The position numbers and the translations under genes are program-made. From positions 1 through 5,235 of the forward strand of contig JAKAAZ010000234.1 in assembly GCA_021802085.1 (NCBI GenBank): 5,235 nucleotides of DNA, read 5' to 3'. This document shows positions 1 to 5,120 of the stretch, piece by piece (within the stretch, counting starts at the first letter, position 1; the number at the start of each line of letters is the position of its first letter). Under the pieces are notes generated by a model. The model was given only the letters and a program-made list of their open reading frames with translations. It ran no database searches and was not told where the DNA came from. Source of the DNA: Acidobacteriota bacterium. GTDB taxonomy: Bacteria > Acidobacteriota > Terriglobia > Terriglobales > Acidobacteriaceae.

Positions 1-112
1 CAAGCAGCGGGAGCGCGGCTACGACGAAGCCACGATGGTGGAGAGTTTCGTGGTGCTGAACGCGGTGGGCGGCGAGCGGGTGGACGACTTCCAGCATCTT
101 CGCGACGATGCC
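1..112 (+). pseudogene. IS1380-like transposase, internal fragment
   Basis: In frame from position 2 the sequence reads KQRERGYDEATMVESF, then VVLNAVGGERVDDFQHLRDDA. This resembles an N-terminal stretch of IS1380-type transposases, which I recall as reading roughly RERG-x-(D/E)EA..ESFVVLNA.GG..(D/E)DF..LR.DAGLAE. The fragment runs off the left edge, so its start is unseen. On the right the resemblance ends at the DDA of 107-112, where the expected GLAEMLG-type continuation is replaced by antisense GH3 sequence. Most of a transposase of about 440 residues, including its catalytic part, is therefore missing on the right side, and this copy cannot be active. The same frame stays open to 223, but those later codons are the shadow of the GH3 relic. 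Family assignment rests on remembered motifs and is fairly, not fully, certain. Confidence 0.68.
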
Positions 113-823
113 GAGCGCGATCTGGAAGGCAAGCAGGCCGGCCTCGCGCATGGAGCGCTTATCTATATTATTGAATTGACGTTGACCGCGTTGCGCCCGC
201 TCTCCTGGTCGTTCATGGCATAGTGCTTCAGGTCGCCGATCACATCCTGCGACTGAACTCCTTGGCCAGGTTGCCCACCATGGTGCCGGCCAGAAACGGG
301 TCTTCGCCCTGGTATTCGAGGATGCGGCCATCGCGAGGCTCCCGTACGAGGTTCACTCCACCGCTCAATGACATGCTGTAGCCCTGTTCGCGCAGCTCGC
401 GGCCGATGAGCGCGCCATACTCGAATGCGGCCTTTGGATCCCAGGAAGACGCCTCGGTAAGATCGCTGGGCAGCGCCGACGAATACCTTGCCCATCGCCG
501 CGCCGCGCGTCACGCCATAAGCCGAATCTACCATCTGAATCGAGGGAATCCCGAGGCGGGGAATGGTCGCGGTGTAGCCGGCGCCGCCATTGGAATCCGT
601 CGGCCCCTTGGAGAAGAGCGGCATGTCCTGCCCGTGCAGCAGTGAGATCTTCTCATCGAGCGTCATCTCTTTGATCACCGGATCGGCGTGTTGATCGGGC
701 GACAGGCTCGCATCTGACCACGGGAAGTGCTTGGCCTGTGGCGCCCCTGGCATCTGCGCCATGGCGGTCGGCAGTGCAATCAGCACTATGAAAACATCGA
801 CAAGCTGCAGTTTTTCCTATCAT
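107..823 (-). pseudogene. GH3 beta-glucosidase, truncated and frameshifted
   Basis: Joining reading frames on the minus strand gives about 240 residues of a secreted glycoside hydrolase family 3 enzyme, whose full length is usually 700-900. Order: signal peptide (MIGK, then LQLVDVFIVLIALPTAMA, cleavage before QMPG); PVIKEMTLDEKISLLHG; GGAGYTATIPRLGIPSIQMV; SSALPSDL..ASSWDPKAAFEYG; GRELREQGYSMSLSGGVNL; VREPRDGRILEYQGEDPFLAG; VIGDLKHYAMNDQESGRN; SIIDKRSMREAGLLAFQIAL. The REPRDGR..EYQGEDP and KHY segments are GH3 signatures for substrate binding. The nucleophile region (the SDW-type motif, about 60 residues further on) is gone. Four small lesions break the frame: one extra A in the A5 run at 811-815, one extra base near 480-488, one missing base near 258-262, and two extra bases (TA) near 163-168. 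At about 107-115 the gene is replaced by transposase sequence. Several lesions plus the truncation argue for real decay rather than sequencing error. It lies downstream of, and on the same strand as, the GH79 gene. Confidence 0.88.
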
Positions 824-829
824 CAGTTT

Positions 830-833
830 CTCC
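830..833 (-). promoter_or_regulatory. Ribosome binding site of the GH3 relic
   Basis: On the minus strand GGAG stands 6 bases before the ATG at 823-821. This supports 823 as the original start, because that ATG becomes continuous with the signal peptide once one A is removed from the A5 run. The GTG at 786 opens the longest intact frame, but it lacks a ribosome site and the positively charged N-terminus expected of a signal peptide. Confidence 0.55.
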
Positions 834-860
834 GAACTCTTTCTTAAATCCTTCAAAGTC

Positions 861-1000
861 TTACAAGTCTTCCGGCGGCGGTGTTCCCATCTCCCTGGGC
901 GGCTGCCACGTCATTACGTCATTACGTTTGCGGGGGCGCGTCGATTCTGCATCTCACTGGCCATGAACTCTACGTATGGGCCGATGTGGTTGAAGAACAA
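861..1000 (-). pseudogene. Possible small gene broken by an 8-bp duplication
   Basis: On the minus strand, AAGGAG (1016-1011) precedes a TTG at 1000 by 10 bases. The frame then reads LFFNHIGPYVEFMASEMQNR and RAPANVMT before two stops. The stops lie at an exact tandem repeat of an 8-mer (910-917 and 918-925). Removing one copy lets the frame run on as WQPPREMGTPPPEDL to a TAA at 863-861, giving a protein of 43 residues. After that TAA the same frame would read DFEGFKKEFGE, so the original protein may have been longer. I do not recognise the family and predict no function. The amino-acid make-up looks protein-like, and the repair is arithmetically clean (140 bases minus 8 is 44 codons including the stop). 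It could still be chance reading of intergenic DNA between GH79 and the GH3 relic. Confidence 0.33.
908..927. repeat. 8-bp tandem repeat, 2.5 copies
   Basis: ACGTCATT ACGTCATT ACGT on the plus strand is a perfect tandem repeat. It looks like a recent slippage duplication. It falls exactly where the candidate small ORF at 861-1000 loses its frame. It could alternatively be a direct-repeat binding site, but nothing else supports that. Confidence 0.8.
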
Positions 1001-1073
1001 CTTATACCCGCTCCTTAAAACTTCGGTTCAGTAATCATGCCAGTTTGGGCTCTGTGTCGGAGTCACCGCCTCT

Positions 1074-2666
1074 TTACATACAGGCCGCGTTGTGCGCGGT
1101 GGGGATGGTAAGAAATGTGACGCTGGCGGGTGCGAGCTGCACCGTTCCTGCTTTGACCGGCTGACCCGCAATGGGCGGAAGTGAGCCATCCACACCTGCT
1201 TCTAATTCCGTTCCATTCAGCGAGACCGTGGTGCTGGTGAGGTCTGGCGCGGTGAGCGTGTAGCGGTCGGCGGGGTGCCGGAGGGCGAGGGACTGTTCGT
1301 TCTTCGCGTCGGTGTTGAGCGCGAGGAGCGTGACGCCGCCCCGCTTCCCTTTCATGCATTGGGCGTAAATGCGCAGCGGCCGGTCTTTCGGCGTTCCAGA
1401 ATCGAGCACGACCGTGCCCATCGTCCTGTTCCACAGCAGAGCGGCCCAGTAGTCAGGACGCGGGTCGAGGGTCTGCTCATCGAGCAATCCGTAGTCGCTG
1501 GCGTCGAGCGTGTTGTGCATCAGCGCCTGCACGCCACGCTGCGCGAGCGAGCCCATCTGATCGAGAAAGCGGACGGTGTCCACAAACTGTGCCGCGAGCG
1601 GGTCGCCGCCGCAGGCCGCTTCCGCAGTTTCGGTGAGCCACATCGGTTTGCCGGGGAGGTACTTGTCGCGCAGCGCCGCGTAGAAGGCTTCCACTTTGTC
1701 GGTGCGGTCGAGCCAGTCCGGCAGCAGCGCCTGCTCGGGAGTGATCGCCGAACGGCCGCCAAGGCAGCGGCGCGAAACGGATCCATAGAAGTGATAGGAG
1801 AAGACATCGAAGACGGGCCCTGTGGCCTGCATCATGTCGGCGGTGCTGATCAGCTTGATCATCATGCCCGGAGGTCCCAGGGGCATGCCTTCGCCGACGC
1901 TGCCCGGACCGAGGTAAAGAGTGTTCGGCGACTCTTTGCGGAGGAAGGTGCCGAAGGCTTTCGCGTCGCGGGCGAAATCGGCGGCGTCATAGCCGGCAGG
2001 AGCACCGCCGATGGCGGCGAAGGTGGGCTCGTTCATGAATTCGGTAGCGGCGATGTGGCCACCGATCTTTTGTGTGTAGTCGAAGAATTTCTTTGCCTGC
2101 GCGGGGGTCCAGACGCCGTCGGCATTGCGCGTGCCGGCGCTGACGGTGACCGAGGTGACGATCTGGGCGCCGATGGCGTGCGAAAAGTCGACCACGCCTT
2201 TCCATTCCGCCCGGGTCAGGACGCTGCCGAAACCTGTGGGGGCCTTCTGCAGAGCGGGCTGGTTGTCATCCTGGAAGTACGTGCTGTTGCGCCAGGTTCC
2301 GCTGACGCGGAGGTAGACGGGCCCGAGGTTTTTCGCGAGCCGGCGCAGGCGCGGATTATCGAGGTGGATGGGAGGCCGGGACTCGTAGAGATTCGCCATG
2401 GCCGCCCGCATGGCGGCGGCATCGTGCGGCGGGGTCGCCGGCGCCTGGCTCTGATCACGGTATGGCTTCCAGAAGCGGCCGCCGGTCACTTCGACCATCT
2501 CGATGTTGTACGAGAGGTAGCGGGGATCGACCGTACCGAGTTTCGTCATGATCGAGGGATCGACCGTAACGGCGGACGTGGCCTGGGCACCGAGGAAGCC
2601 GGCGGGCATGGCCAGCAGAGTTAGGAAGAGCATATGGCCGAGTTGGGAGCCCTTTCCACGATTCAT
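1074..2666 (-). CDS. Secreted GH79 heparanase/beta-glucuronidase-like enzyme
   Basis: A 530-residue protein. Residues 1-29 form a signal peptide (basic start, hydrophobic LFLTLLAMPAGFLG, AQA before cleavage), so it acts outside the cytoplasm. The rest matches glycoside hydrolase family 79 (heparanase, beta-glucuronidase), retaining enzymes on a TIM barrel plus a beta-sandwich. Visible landmarks: LSYNIEMVEVTGGRFWKPY (51-69), PRLRRLAKNLGPVYLRVSGT (105-124), ATEFMNEP with the likely acid/base Glu213, FDVFSYHFYG (286-295), WLTETAEAACGGDP with the likely nucleophile Glu346, and DPRPDYWAALLW (401-412). From about 420 on is the C-terminal beta domain, including VSLNGTELEAGVDGSLPPI. Cys437 (LRIYAQC) and Cys529 (AACM end) match the positions of a disulfide known in human heparanase. 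The 6-kDa linker that animal proheparanase excises appears absent, so it should be active as one chain. The exact substrate (glucuronide, heparan-like or plant arabinogalactan glucuronic acid) cannot be read from sequence. The frame is intact and the start is fixed by a strong ribosome site. Confidence 0.93.
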   Translation of the reverse strand: MNRGKGSQLGHMLFLTLLAMPAGFLGAQATSAVTVDPSIMTKLGTVDPRYLSYNIEMVEVTGGRFWKPYRDQSQAPATPPHDAAAMRAAMANLYESRPPIHLDNPRLRRLAKNLGPVYLRVSGTWRNSTYFQDDNQPALQKAPTGFGSVLTRAEWKGVVDFSHAIGAQIVTSVTVSAGTRNADGVWTPAQAKKFFDYTQKIGGHIAATEFMNEPTFAAIGGAPAGYDAADFARDAKAFGTFLRKESPNTLYLGPGSVGEGMPLGPPGMMIKLISTADMMQATGPVFDVFSYHFYGSVSRRCLGGRSAITPEQALLPDWLDRTDKVEAFYAALRDKYLPGKPMWLTETAEAACGGDPLAAQFVDTVRFLDQMGSLAQRGVQALMHNTLDASDYGLLDEQTLDPRPDYWAALLWNRTMGTVVLDSGTPKDRPLRIYAQCMKGKRGGVTLLALNTDAKNEQSLALRHPADRYTLTAPDLTSTTVSLNGTELEAGVDGSLPPIAGQPVKAGTVQLAPASVTFLTIPTAHNAACM

Positions 2667-2672
2667 CGAGTT

Positions 2673-2677
2673 CCTCC
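2673..2677 (-). promoter_or_regulatory. Ribosome binding site of the GH79 gene
   Basis: On the minus strand GGAGG lies 6 bases before the ATG at 2666. It is a near-perfect Shine-Dalgarno sequence at ideal spacing, and it fixes the start that yields a complete signal peptide. I see no clear -35/-10 pair in the 100 bases upstream. Confidence 0.85.
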
Positions 2678-2774
2678 AACGTATGGATTGTTAATTCGTT
2701 CCAAAACAGACCTGTGCACAGAAGTTTGTTTGACCTTGCCCTCAGAATGCGTACTCCGTAACGGGCCGGTTCTT

Positions 2775-2794
2775 GGGGATATTAATTCATCCCC
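2775..2794. repeat. Inverted repeat upstream of GH79
   Basis: GGGGAT, 8 bases (ATTAATTC), then ATCCCC: a perfect 6-bp inverted repeat with an AT-rich centre, about 110 bases upstream of the GH79 start. It could be a regulator operator, or part of the insertion-sequence debris that begins about here. It has no T-run on either side, so a terminator role is unlikely. Confidence 0.4.
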
Positions 2795-2836
2795 GTCGTA
2801 GTCGTGGCGGTGGTCATTTCCACAGCCTGCCTCGAT

Positions 2837-2857
2837 CCACCTCGAACTCTCAGGTGG
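2837..2857 (-). repeat. Hairpin at the end of the IS3 transposase relic
   Basis: CCACCT and AGGTGG form a perfect 6-bp stem around a 9-base loop, overlapping the last codons and stop of the IS3 transposase relic (stop at 2852-2850). It may be a structural feature of the old element's right end. No T-run follows on the minus strand. Confidence 0.4.
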
Positions 2858-3110
2858 CGATCTTCATCGTAGCTTTTATCCAGTTTTGCTCGAACTCGAT
2901 CAGGCTGAGATACTGCAGCGTCGAGTGCATTCGTGTTCAGTTATACCAAAGCAGCCAAGAGATAGTTTCATCCTTGGCATCTCGGATCGCTTCAAAACGT
3001 TGGCCGTGCAGTCGTTCCACCTTCAACGAACTAAACAACGTCTCCAAGCAGGCGTTGTCCCAACAGTTGCCTTTGCGGCTCATGGACGGCACGATGCCAT
3101 GCCCTCTGAC
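2850..3110 (-). pseudogene. IS3-family transposase OrfB, C-terminal remnant
   Basis: Minus-strand reading gives VRGHGIVPSMSRKGNCWDNA, then CLETLFSSLKVERLHGQRFE, AIRDAKDETISWLLWYN, stop, TRMHSTLQYLSLIEFEQNW to a TGA at 2852-2850. This is the end of the rve integrase domain of IS3-family OrfB: SMSRKGNCWDNA carries the region of the last acidic DDE residue (the E of CLETLF), followed by LK.ERL and the (R)TR.HSTL..(L/M)SP..FE motif. An in-frame TGA at 2939-2937 stands where the family has an Arg before TR, consistent with a CGA to TGA change. Upstream of 3110 the frame meets stops, and I cannot trace the first two catalytic Asp residues or OrfA. Only about 87 codons of a roughly 280-codon OrfB remain, so the copy is dead. 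Confidence 0.88.
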
Positions 3111-3187
3111 TCATCTTCTACAGTTTGAGTGTGGTGAGTGACTGTAAGCCATTGATACTCTTGAATGTGGTCGTCAATTTTTGCAAA

Positions 3188-3251
3188 ATGTAGTGTCACA
3201 TCATGTTCGGTTAACAGGACTATATCTGTTGATATGTTTTCATATGTAGTG
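3188..3251. repeat. AT-rich stretch with an 8-bp direct repeat and overlapping hairpins
   Basis: The 8-mer ATGTAGTG occurs at 3188-3195 and again at 3244-3251. Between them are two overlapping inverted repeats: ATATC-TGTT-GATAT (3222-3235) and ATATG-TTTT-CATAT (3232-3245). They cannot fold at the same time because they share bases. The stretch is far more AT-rich than its surroundings and sits just before the IS1634-like transposase start, so it is probably the leader or terminal region of that old element. Confidence 0.4.
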
Positions 3252-3279
3252 CTACTATAAGCACGCAGAGGTATGCGGC

Positions 3280-3360
3280 GTGTTTATTCGCACTCAGTCG
3301 AACGGGTCACGGACGTATCTGCTCATCGTCGATAACCAGCGCGTGGACGGCAGAGTTTAA
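3280..3360 (+). pseudogene. IS1634/IS4-like transposase, N-terminal remnant
   Basis: From GTG at 3280 the frame reads VFIRTQSNGSRTYLLIVDNQ then RVDGRV and a TAA at 3358-3360. This resembles the N-terminus of IS1634-type (IS4 superfamily) transposases, which I recall as M(F/Y)(I/V)R.....GS..YL.IVE..R.DG...QR....LGR. AGAGG lies about 8 bases before the GTG, consistent with the original start. After the TAA the same frame continues with IGAERSAFHPGQES to about 3410, a possible but poor match to the following QR....LG segment. Nothing of the DDE catalytic core follows. Only about 26-43 codons of an enzyme of roughly 500 residues remain. Confidence 0.6.
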
Positions 3361-3387
3361 ATAGGAGCAGAGCGCAGCGCATTCCAT

Positions 3388-3410
3388 CCTGGCCAGGAGT
3401 CCAAGACTCC
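3388..3410. repeat. Palindrome and adjacent hairpin
   Basis: CCTGGCCAGG (3388-3397) is a perfect 10-bp palindrome. It overlaps a hairpin of GGAGT, a 5-base loop and ACTCC (3396-3410). It lies about 135 bases beyond the fliA stop and in the tail of the IS1634-like remnant. No T-run follows on either strand, so I do not call it a terminator. Confidence 0.35.
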
Positions 3411-3542
3411 AACAAAGGCCGTATACATTTGCGCAGACCAGCCTGCCACCTTCATTTTTCGCTTGCATTCACGCGGCGGACCATACATACACAAAATGAT
3501 TTACACCCTCGGGCCGGCTAGCCAATTGTCCGCAGTTGTTCC
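3411..3542. other. Short gap after fliA, nothing identified
   Basis: No open reading frame with protein-like character and no known element is visible. On the minus strand, just past the fliA stop, GGCTAGCCGGCC contains small palindromes, but there is no stable stem followed by a T-run. Termination of fliA is therefore not explained by an obvious intrinsic terminator. Confidence 0.5.
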
Positions 3543-4418
3543 CTAACTCGCAGCCATGCATCTGCAGGCAGTCCCCTCAAATTCCTCCCTGCCGCAGCTA
3601 AAGTGAACCCGCAGTTCCTGGATGGCTGCGCTGTGAATCTGCGACACGCGCGCCTCGCCCACGCCCAGCACCACGCCAATCTCCTTCAGCGTCATTTCCT
3701 GCACATAATACATCTCCAGCACGCGCTGCTCTCTCTCCGGCAGCTCCGCCACCGCCGCCGACAAACGTGCCGCCCGCTCGCTGCGCATCGATCGATCCAG
3801 TGGATCATCCTCGGCCGAGCTTGCAATGTCGACCCGCTCCTCGTCCGCTGGATTGTCCGTGCGCGCCTCATGCAGGCTGCCGATTTCCAGACCCTTCACC
3901 GCGTTCACCAGGGACTGATAGGCTGCCAGCTCCATCCCCAGTTCGTCAGCCACTTCGCTCTCCTCCGGCTGACGGCCAAAACGCTGCATCAGTTTGTGCG
4001 TCGCCGCTTCCATCTCCCTCGCCTTATGTCGCAACGCGCGCGGCCCCCAATCCAGCAGCCTCAAACTATCCAGAATCGCGCCGCGAATACGGATCTGCGC
4101 ATACGTCCGAAACTGAACATCTTTCTTGCCATCGAACTTGTGGAACGCGTCGATCAGGCCCACCGCGCCCGCGCTCACCAGGTCCTCCAGCTCCACATGC
4201 TGCGGCAGCCGCGCATGGATGCGATGCGCGACAGATCGCACCACTGGCATGTTCTCCAGCAGAATCTGCTCGCGTCGTATCGATGTCCAAGGTTGGGAAG
4301 TTATCGTGACTGCTTCGGCCGCCGGCCATTTTTGCCGAGTTGGCGGCGCCCAGACAGCGCCGGAAATCATCGTTGCAGGAATAGAAGGTTGCGTTGTGGA
4401 AACGGGGGACGTTGCCAT
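3543..4418 (-). CDS. fliA: RNA polymerase sigma factor FliA (sigma-28 family)
   Basis: A 291-residue sigma-70 superfamily protein of the FliA/WhiG type, which directs RNA polymerase to late flagellar, chemotaxis or similar promoters. Region 2 covers about 50-122: NMPVVRSVAHRIHARLP, the core-binding segment VELEDLVSAGAVGLIDAFHKFD, and the -10 recognition helix around FRTYAQIRIRGAILDSLR. DWGPRALRHKAREMEAAT (123-140) is the hallmark at the region 2/3 border of FliA proteins, followed by region 3 (RFGRQPEESEVADELGM). Region 4 (about 222-272) has LPEREQRVLEMYYVQEMTLKEIG and the helix-turn-helix VLGVGEARVSQIHSAAIQELR that reads the -35 element. Residues 1-45 are a Thr/Pro-rich extension not typical of FliA (usually about 230-260 residues), and the tail holds two Cys close together (CRC). 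The start at 4418 is preceded only by a weak GAGTGAG; Met17 has no better site. No flagellar gene or FlgM is in view, so the regulon (motility or another) is open. Confidence 0.93.
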   Translation of the reverse strand: MATSPVSTTQPSIPATMISGAVWAPPTRQKWPAAEAVTITSQPWTSIRREQILLENMPVVRSVAHRIHARLPQHVELEDLVSAGAVGLIDAFHKFDGKKDVQFRTYAQIRIRGAILDSLRLLDWGPRALRHKAREMEAATHKLMQRFGRQPEESEVADELGMELAAYQSLVNAVKGLEIGSLHEARTDNPADEERVDIASSAEDDPLDRSMRSERAARLSAAVAELPEREQRVLEMYYVQEMTLKEIGVVLGVGEARVSQIHSAAIQELRVHFSCGREEFEGTACRCMAAS

Positions 4419-4742
4419 CGGATCTCACTCTCATTTCGTGGACGGACAAGAATGGGGGAGCAGCGAAAATTCCTTGCCGTCTGCTCTAGAATTGCGCCCG
4501 TCGCAAAGTGAAATCAATCCAAGAAGAGTGGGATGTCCGCCCAGCAATTCATTTCGGCACGCAGCCGTCCCGCCCTCCCATTCCGGGAACCCTGTACGAA
4601 GGGGATCGAGATGGTGACGCTGGATTTTTGCCTCGTCGAGGGAGAGTTAACCCGCAGCCGGGTAGGATCGAACGAGTTGTCATCCTATGCGAAGCACCTC
4701 GCGGTTGCCTGCAGCCCGGGTATCCCATCAATCTCTTCGGGT
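4419..4742. other. Intergenic region upstream of fliA, no gene identified
   Basis: Three overlapping frames of 60-160 codons are open here, but none has a ribosome site, a recognisable motif or a clear start, and they contradict each other. The region should hold the fliA promoter. On the minus strand TTGATT (4517-4512) with a weak AATTCT (4493-4488) 18 bases on is the best pair I see, and it is not convincing. Small hairpins occur, such as ACCCG-CAGC-CGGGT near 4650-4663. No known riboswitch class was recognised. Confidence 0.45.
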
Positions 4743-4775
4743 CTGATTCCCCGCCGCTTGCGGCGTAGCCTTCAT
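4743..4775 (+). repeat. GC-rich hairpin repeat, type A, copy 1 (diverged)
   Basis: CTGATTCCCCGCCGCTTGCGG followed by CGTAGCCTTCAT parallels the copy at 4813-4845 (GATACCCCGCTGCTTGCGG, CGGGGTTATTCAT). It contains a perfect CGCCGC-TT-GCGGCG stem (4752-4765). The outer stem of copy 2 is lost here. Two similar hairpins 70 bases apart indicate a REP-like repeat family. Confidence 0.62.
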
Positions 4776-4812
4776 CTCGCGCTGTTTTGAGAAAAATAGA
4801 CTACGTTATCAG

Positions 4813-4845
4813 ATACCCCGCTGCTTGCGGCGGGGTTATTCATTC
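4813..4845 (+). repeat. GC-rich hairpin repeat, type A, copy 2
   Basis: ACCCCGCTGC, TT, GCGGCGGGGT (4815-4836) forms a 10-pair stem with one G-U pair, followed by TATTCATTCC. It resembles a REP-like element that I associate with intergenic DNA of Acidobacteriaceae. As RNA from the plus strand it could also act as a weak terminator, though the tail is only moderately T-rich. Confidence 0.68.
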
Positions 4846-4879
4846 CTAGCGTCCTGAATCTTAAAGAAATGATTTTCGG

Positions 4880-4960
4880 CCTTGTATCAGGGCACGACTT
4901 CAGTCGTGCCGTAAATGGCGCAAAACAAATGGGCTTTACAGGCTGCGGAAAAACTCCGAA
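4880..4960 (+). repeat. Interspersed hairpin repeat, type B
   Basis: The core is GGCACGAC-TTCA-GTCGTGCC (4891-4910), a perfect 8-bp stem that can be drawn as 9 bp with a 2-base loop. It is preceded by TTGTATCAG and followed by GTAAATGGCGCAAAACAAAT, GGGCTTTACAGGCTGCGG and AAAAACTC. From memory, closely similar strings recur many times between genes in acidobacterial genomes. When translated on the minus strand they give the spurious peptide PFTARLKSCPDT inside hypothetical proteins. I therefore treat the open frames crossing 4772-5108 as repeat-derived rather than genes. Confidence 0.66.
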
Positions 4961-5106
4961 TGTATGGCTGAAAGACGAAATTTGCGGGATGGAAAACAAT
5001 CAGTCAAGCCTCACGGATCGCAACTCTCCCCCCACTCAAAGTTTGCGAACTGCAGAAACTAGACAGCGTCCGGACCGCCCACTGCATCTTACTAGGCAAG
5101 CTAAAT
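4961..5106. other. Leader region of the right-hand gene
   Basis: This stretch lies between the type B repeat and the ribosome site of the gene at 5121, and should contain that gene's promoter and 5' leader. I see no strong -35/-10 pair, operator or riboswitch; TTGCGA at 5042-5047 has no good partner at 16-18 bases. Confidence 0.4.
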
Positions 5107-5112
5107 GAGGAG
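5107..5112 (+). promoter_or_regulatory. Ribosome binding site of the right-hand gene
   Basis: GAGGAG ends 8 bases before the ATG at 5121. It is a strong Shine-Dalgarno match and the main reason for calling a gene start at the window edge. Confidence 0.78.
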
Positions 5113-5120
5113 AGTACAGC

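Noticed and set aside
908..927. CRISPR-like or operator repeat
   Set aside because: The two and a half copies of an 8-mer have no spacers, and they are better explained as a slippage duplication.
1275..2624. Long plus-strand open frame (449 codons) opposite GH79
   Set aside because: It is antisense to a clear GH79 gene with a signal peptide, catalytic motifs and a strong ribosome site. Its Arg/Gly/Val-rich product is typical of a shadow frame in G+C-rich DNA.
2773..3141. Plus-strand frame of 122 codons upstream of GH79
   Set aside because: It is the antisense shadow of the IS3 transposase relic, which has clear family motifs on the minus strand.
3603..4511. Plus-strand open frame of 302 codons opposite fliA
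   Set aside because: Its His/Arg/Leu-rich product has no recognisable motif, and it is fully antisense to an unmistakable sigma factor gene.
4620..4740. Possible structured RNA or riboswitch with several small hairpins
   Set aside because: The hairpins are short, and the stretch matches no riboswitch consensus that I can recall. A covariance-model search (Infernal with Rfam) would decide.
4508..4768. Plus-strand frame (86 codons) starting with GTG, divergent from fliA
   Set aside because: It has no ribosome site, no recognisable motif, competing frames of equal length, and a C-terminus made of the type A repeat.
4813..4845. Intrinsic terminator
   Set aside because: The stem is strong, but the tail is only TTATTCATT, no plus-strand gene ends just before it, and a similar hairpin lies 70 bases away. 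A repeat family explains it better.
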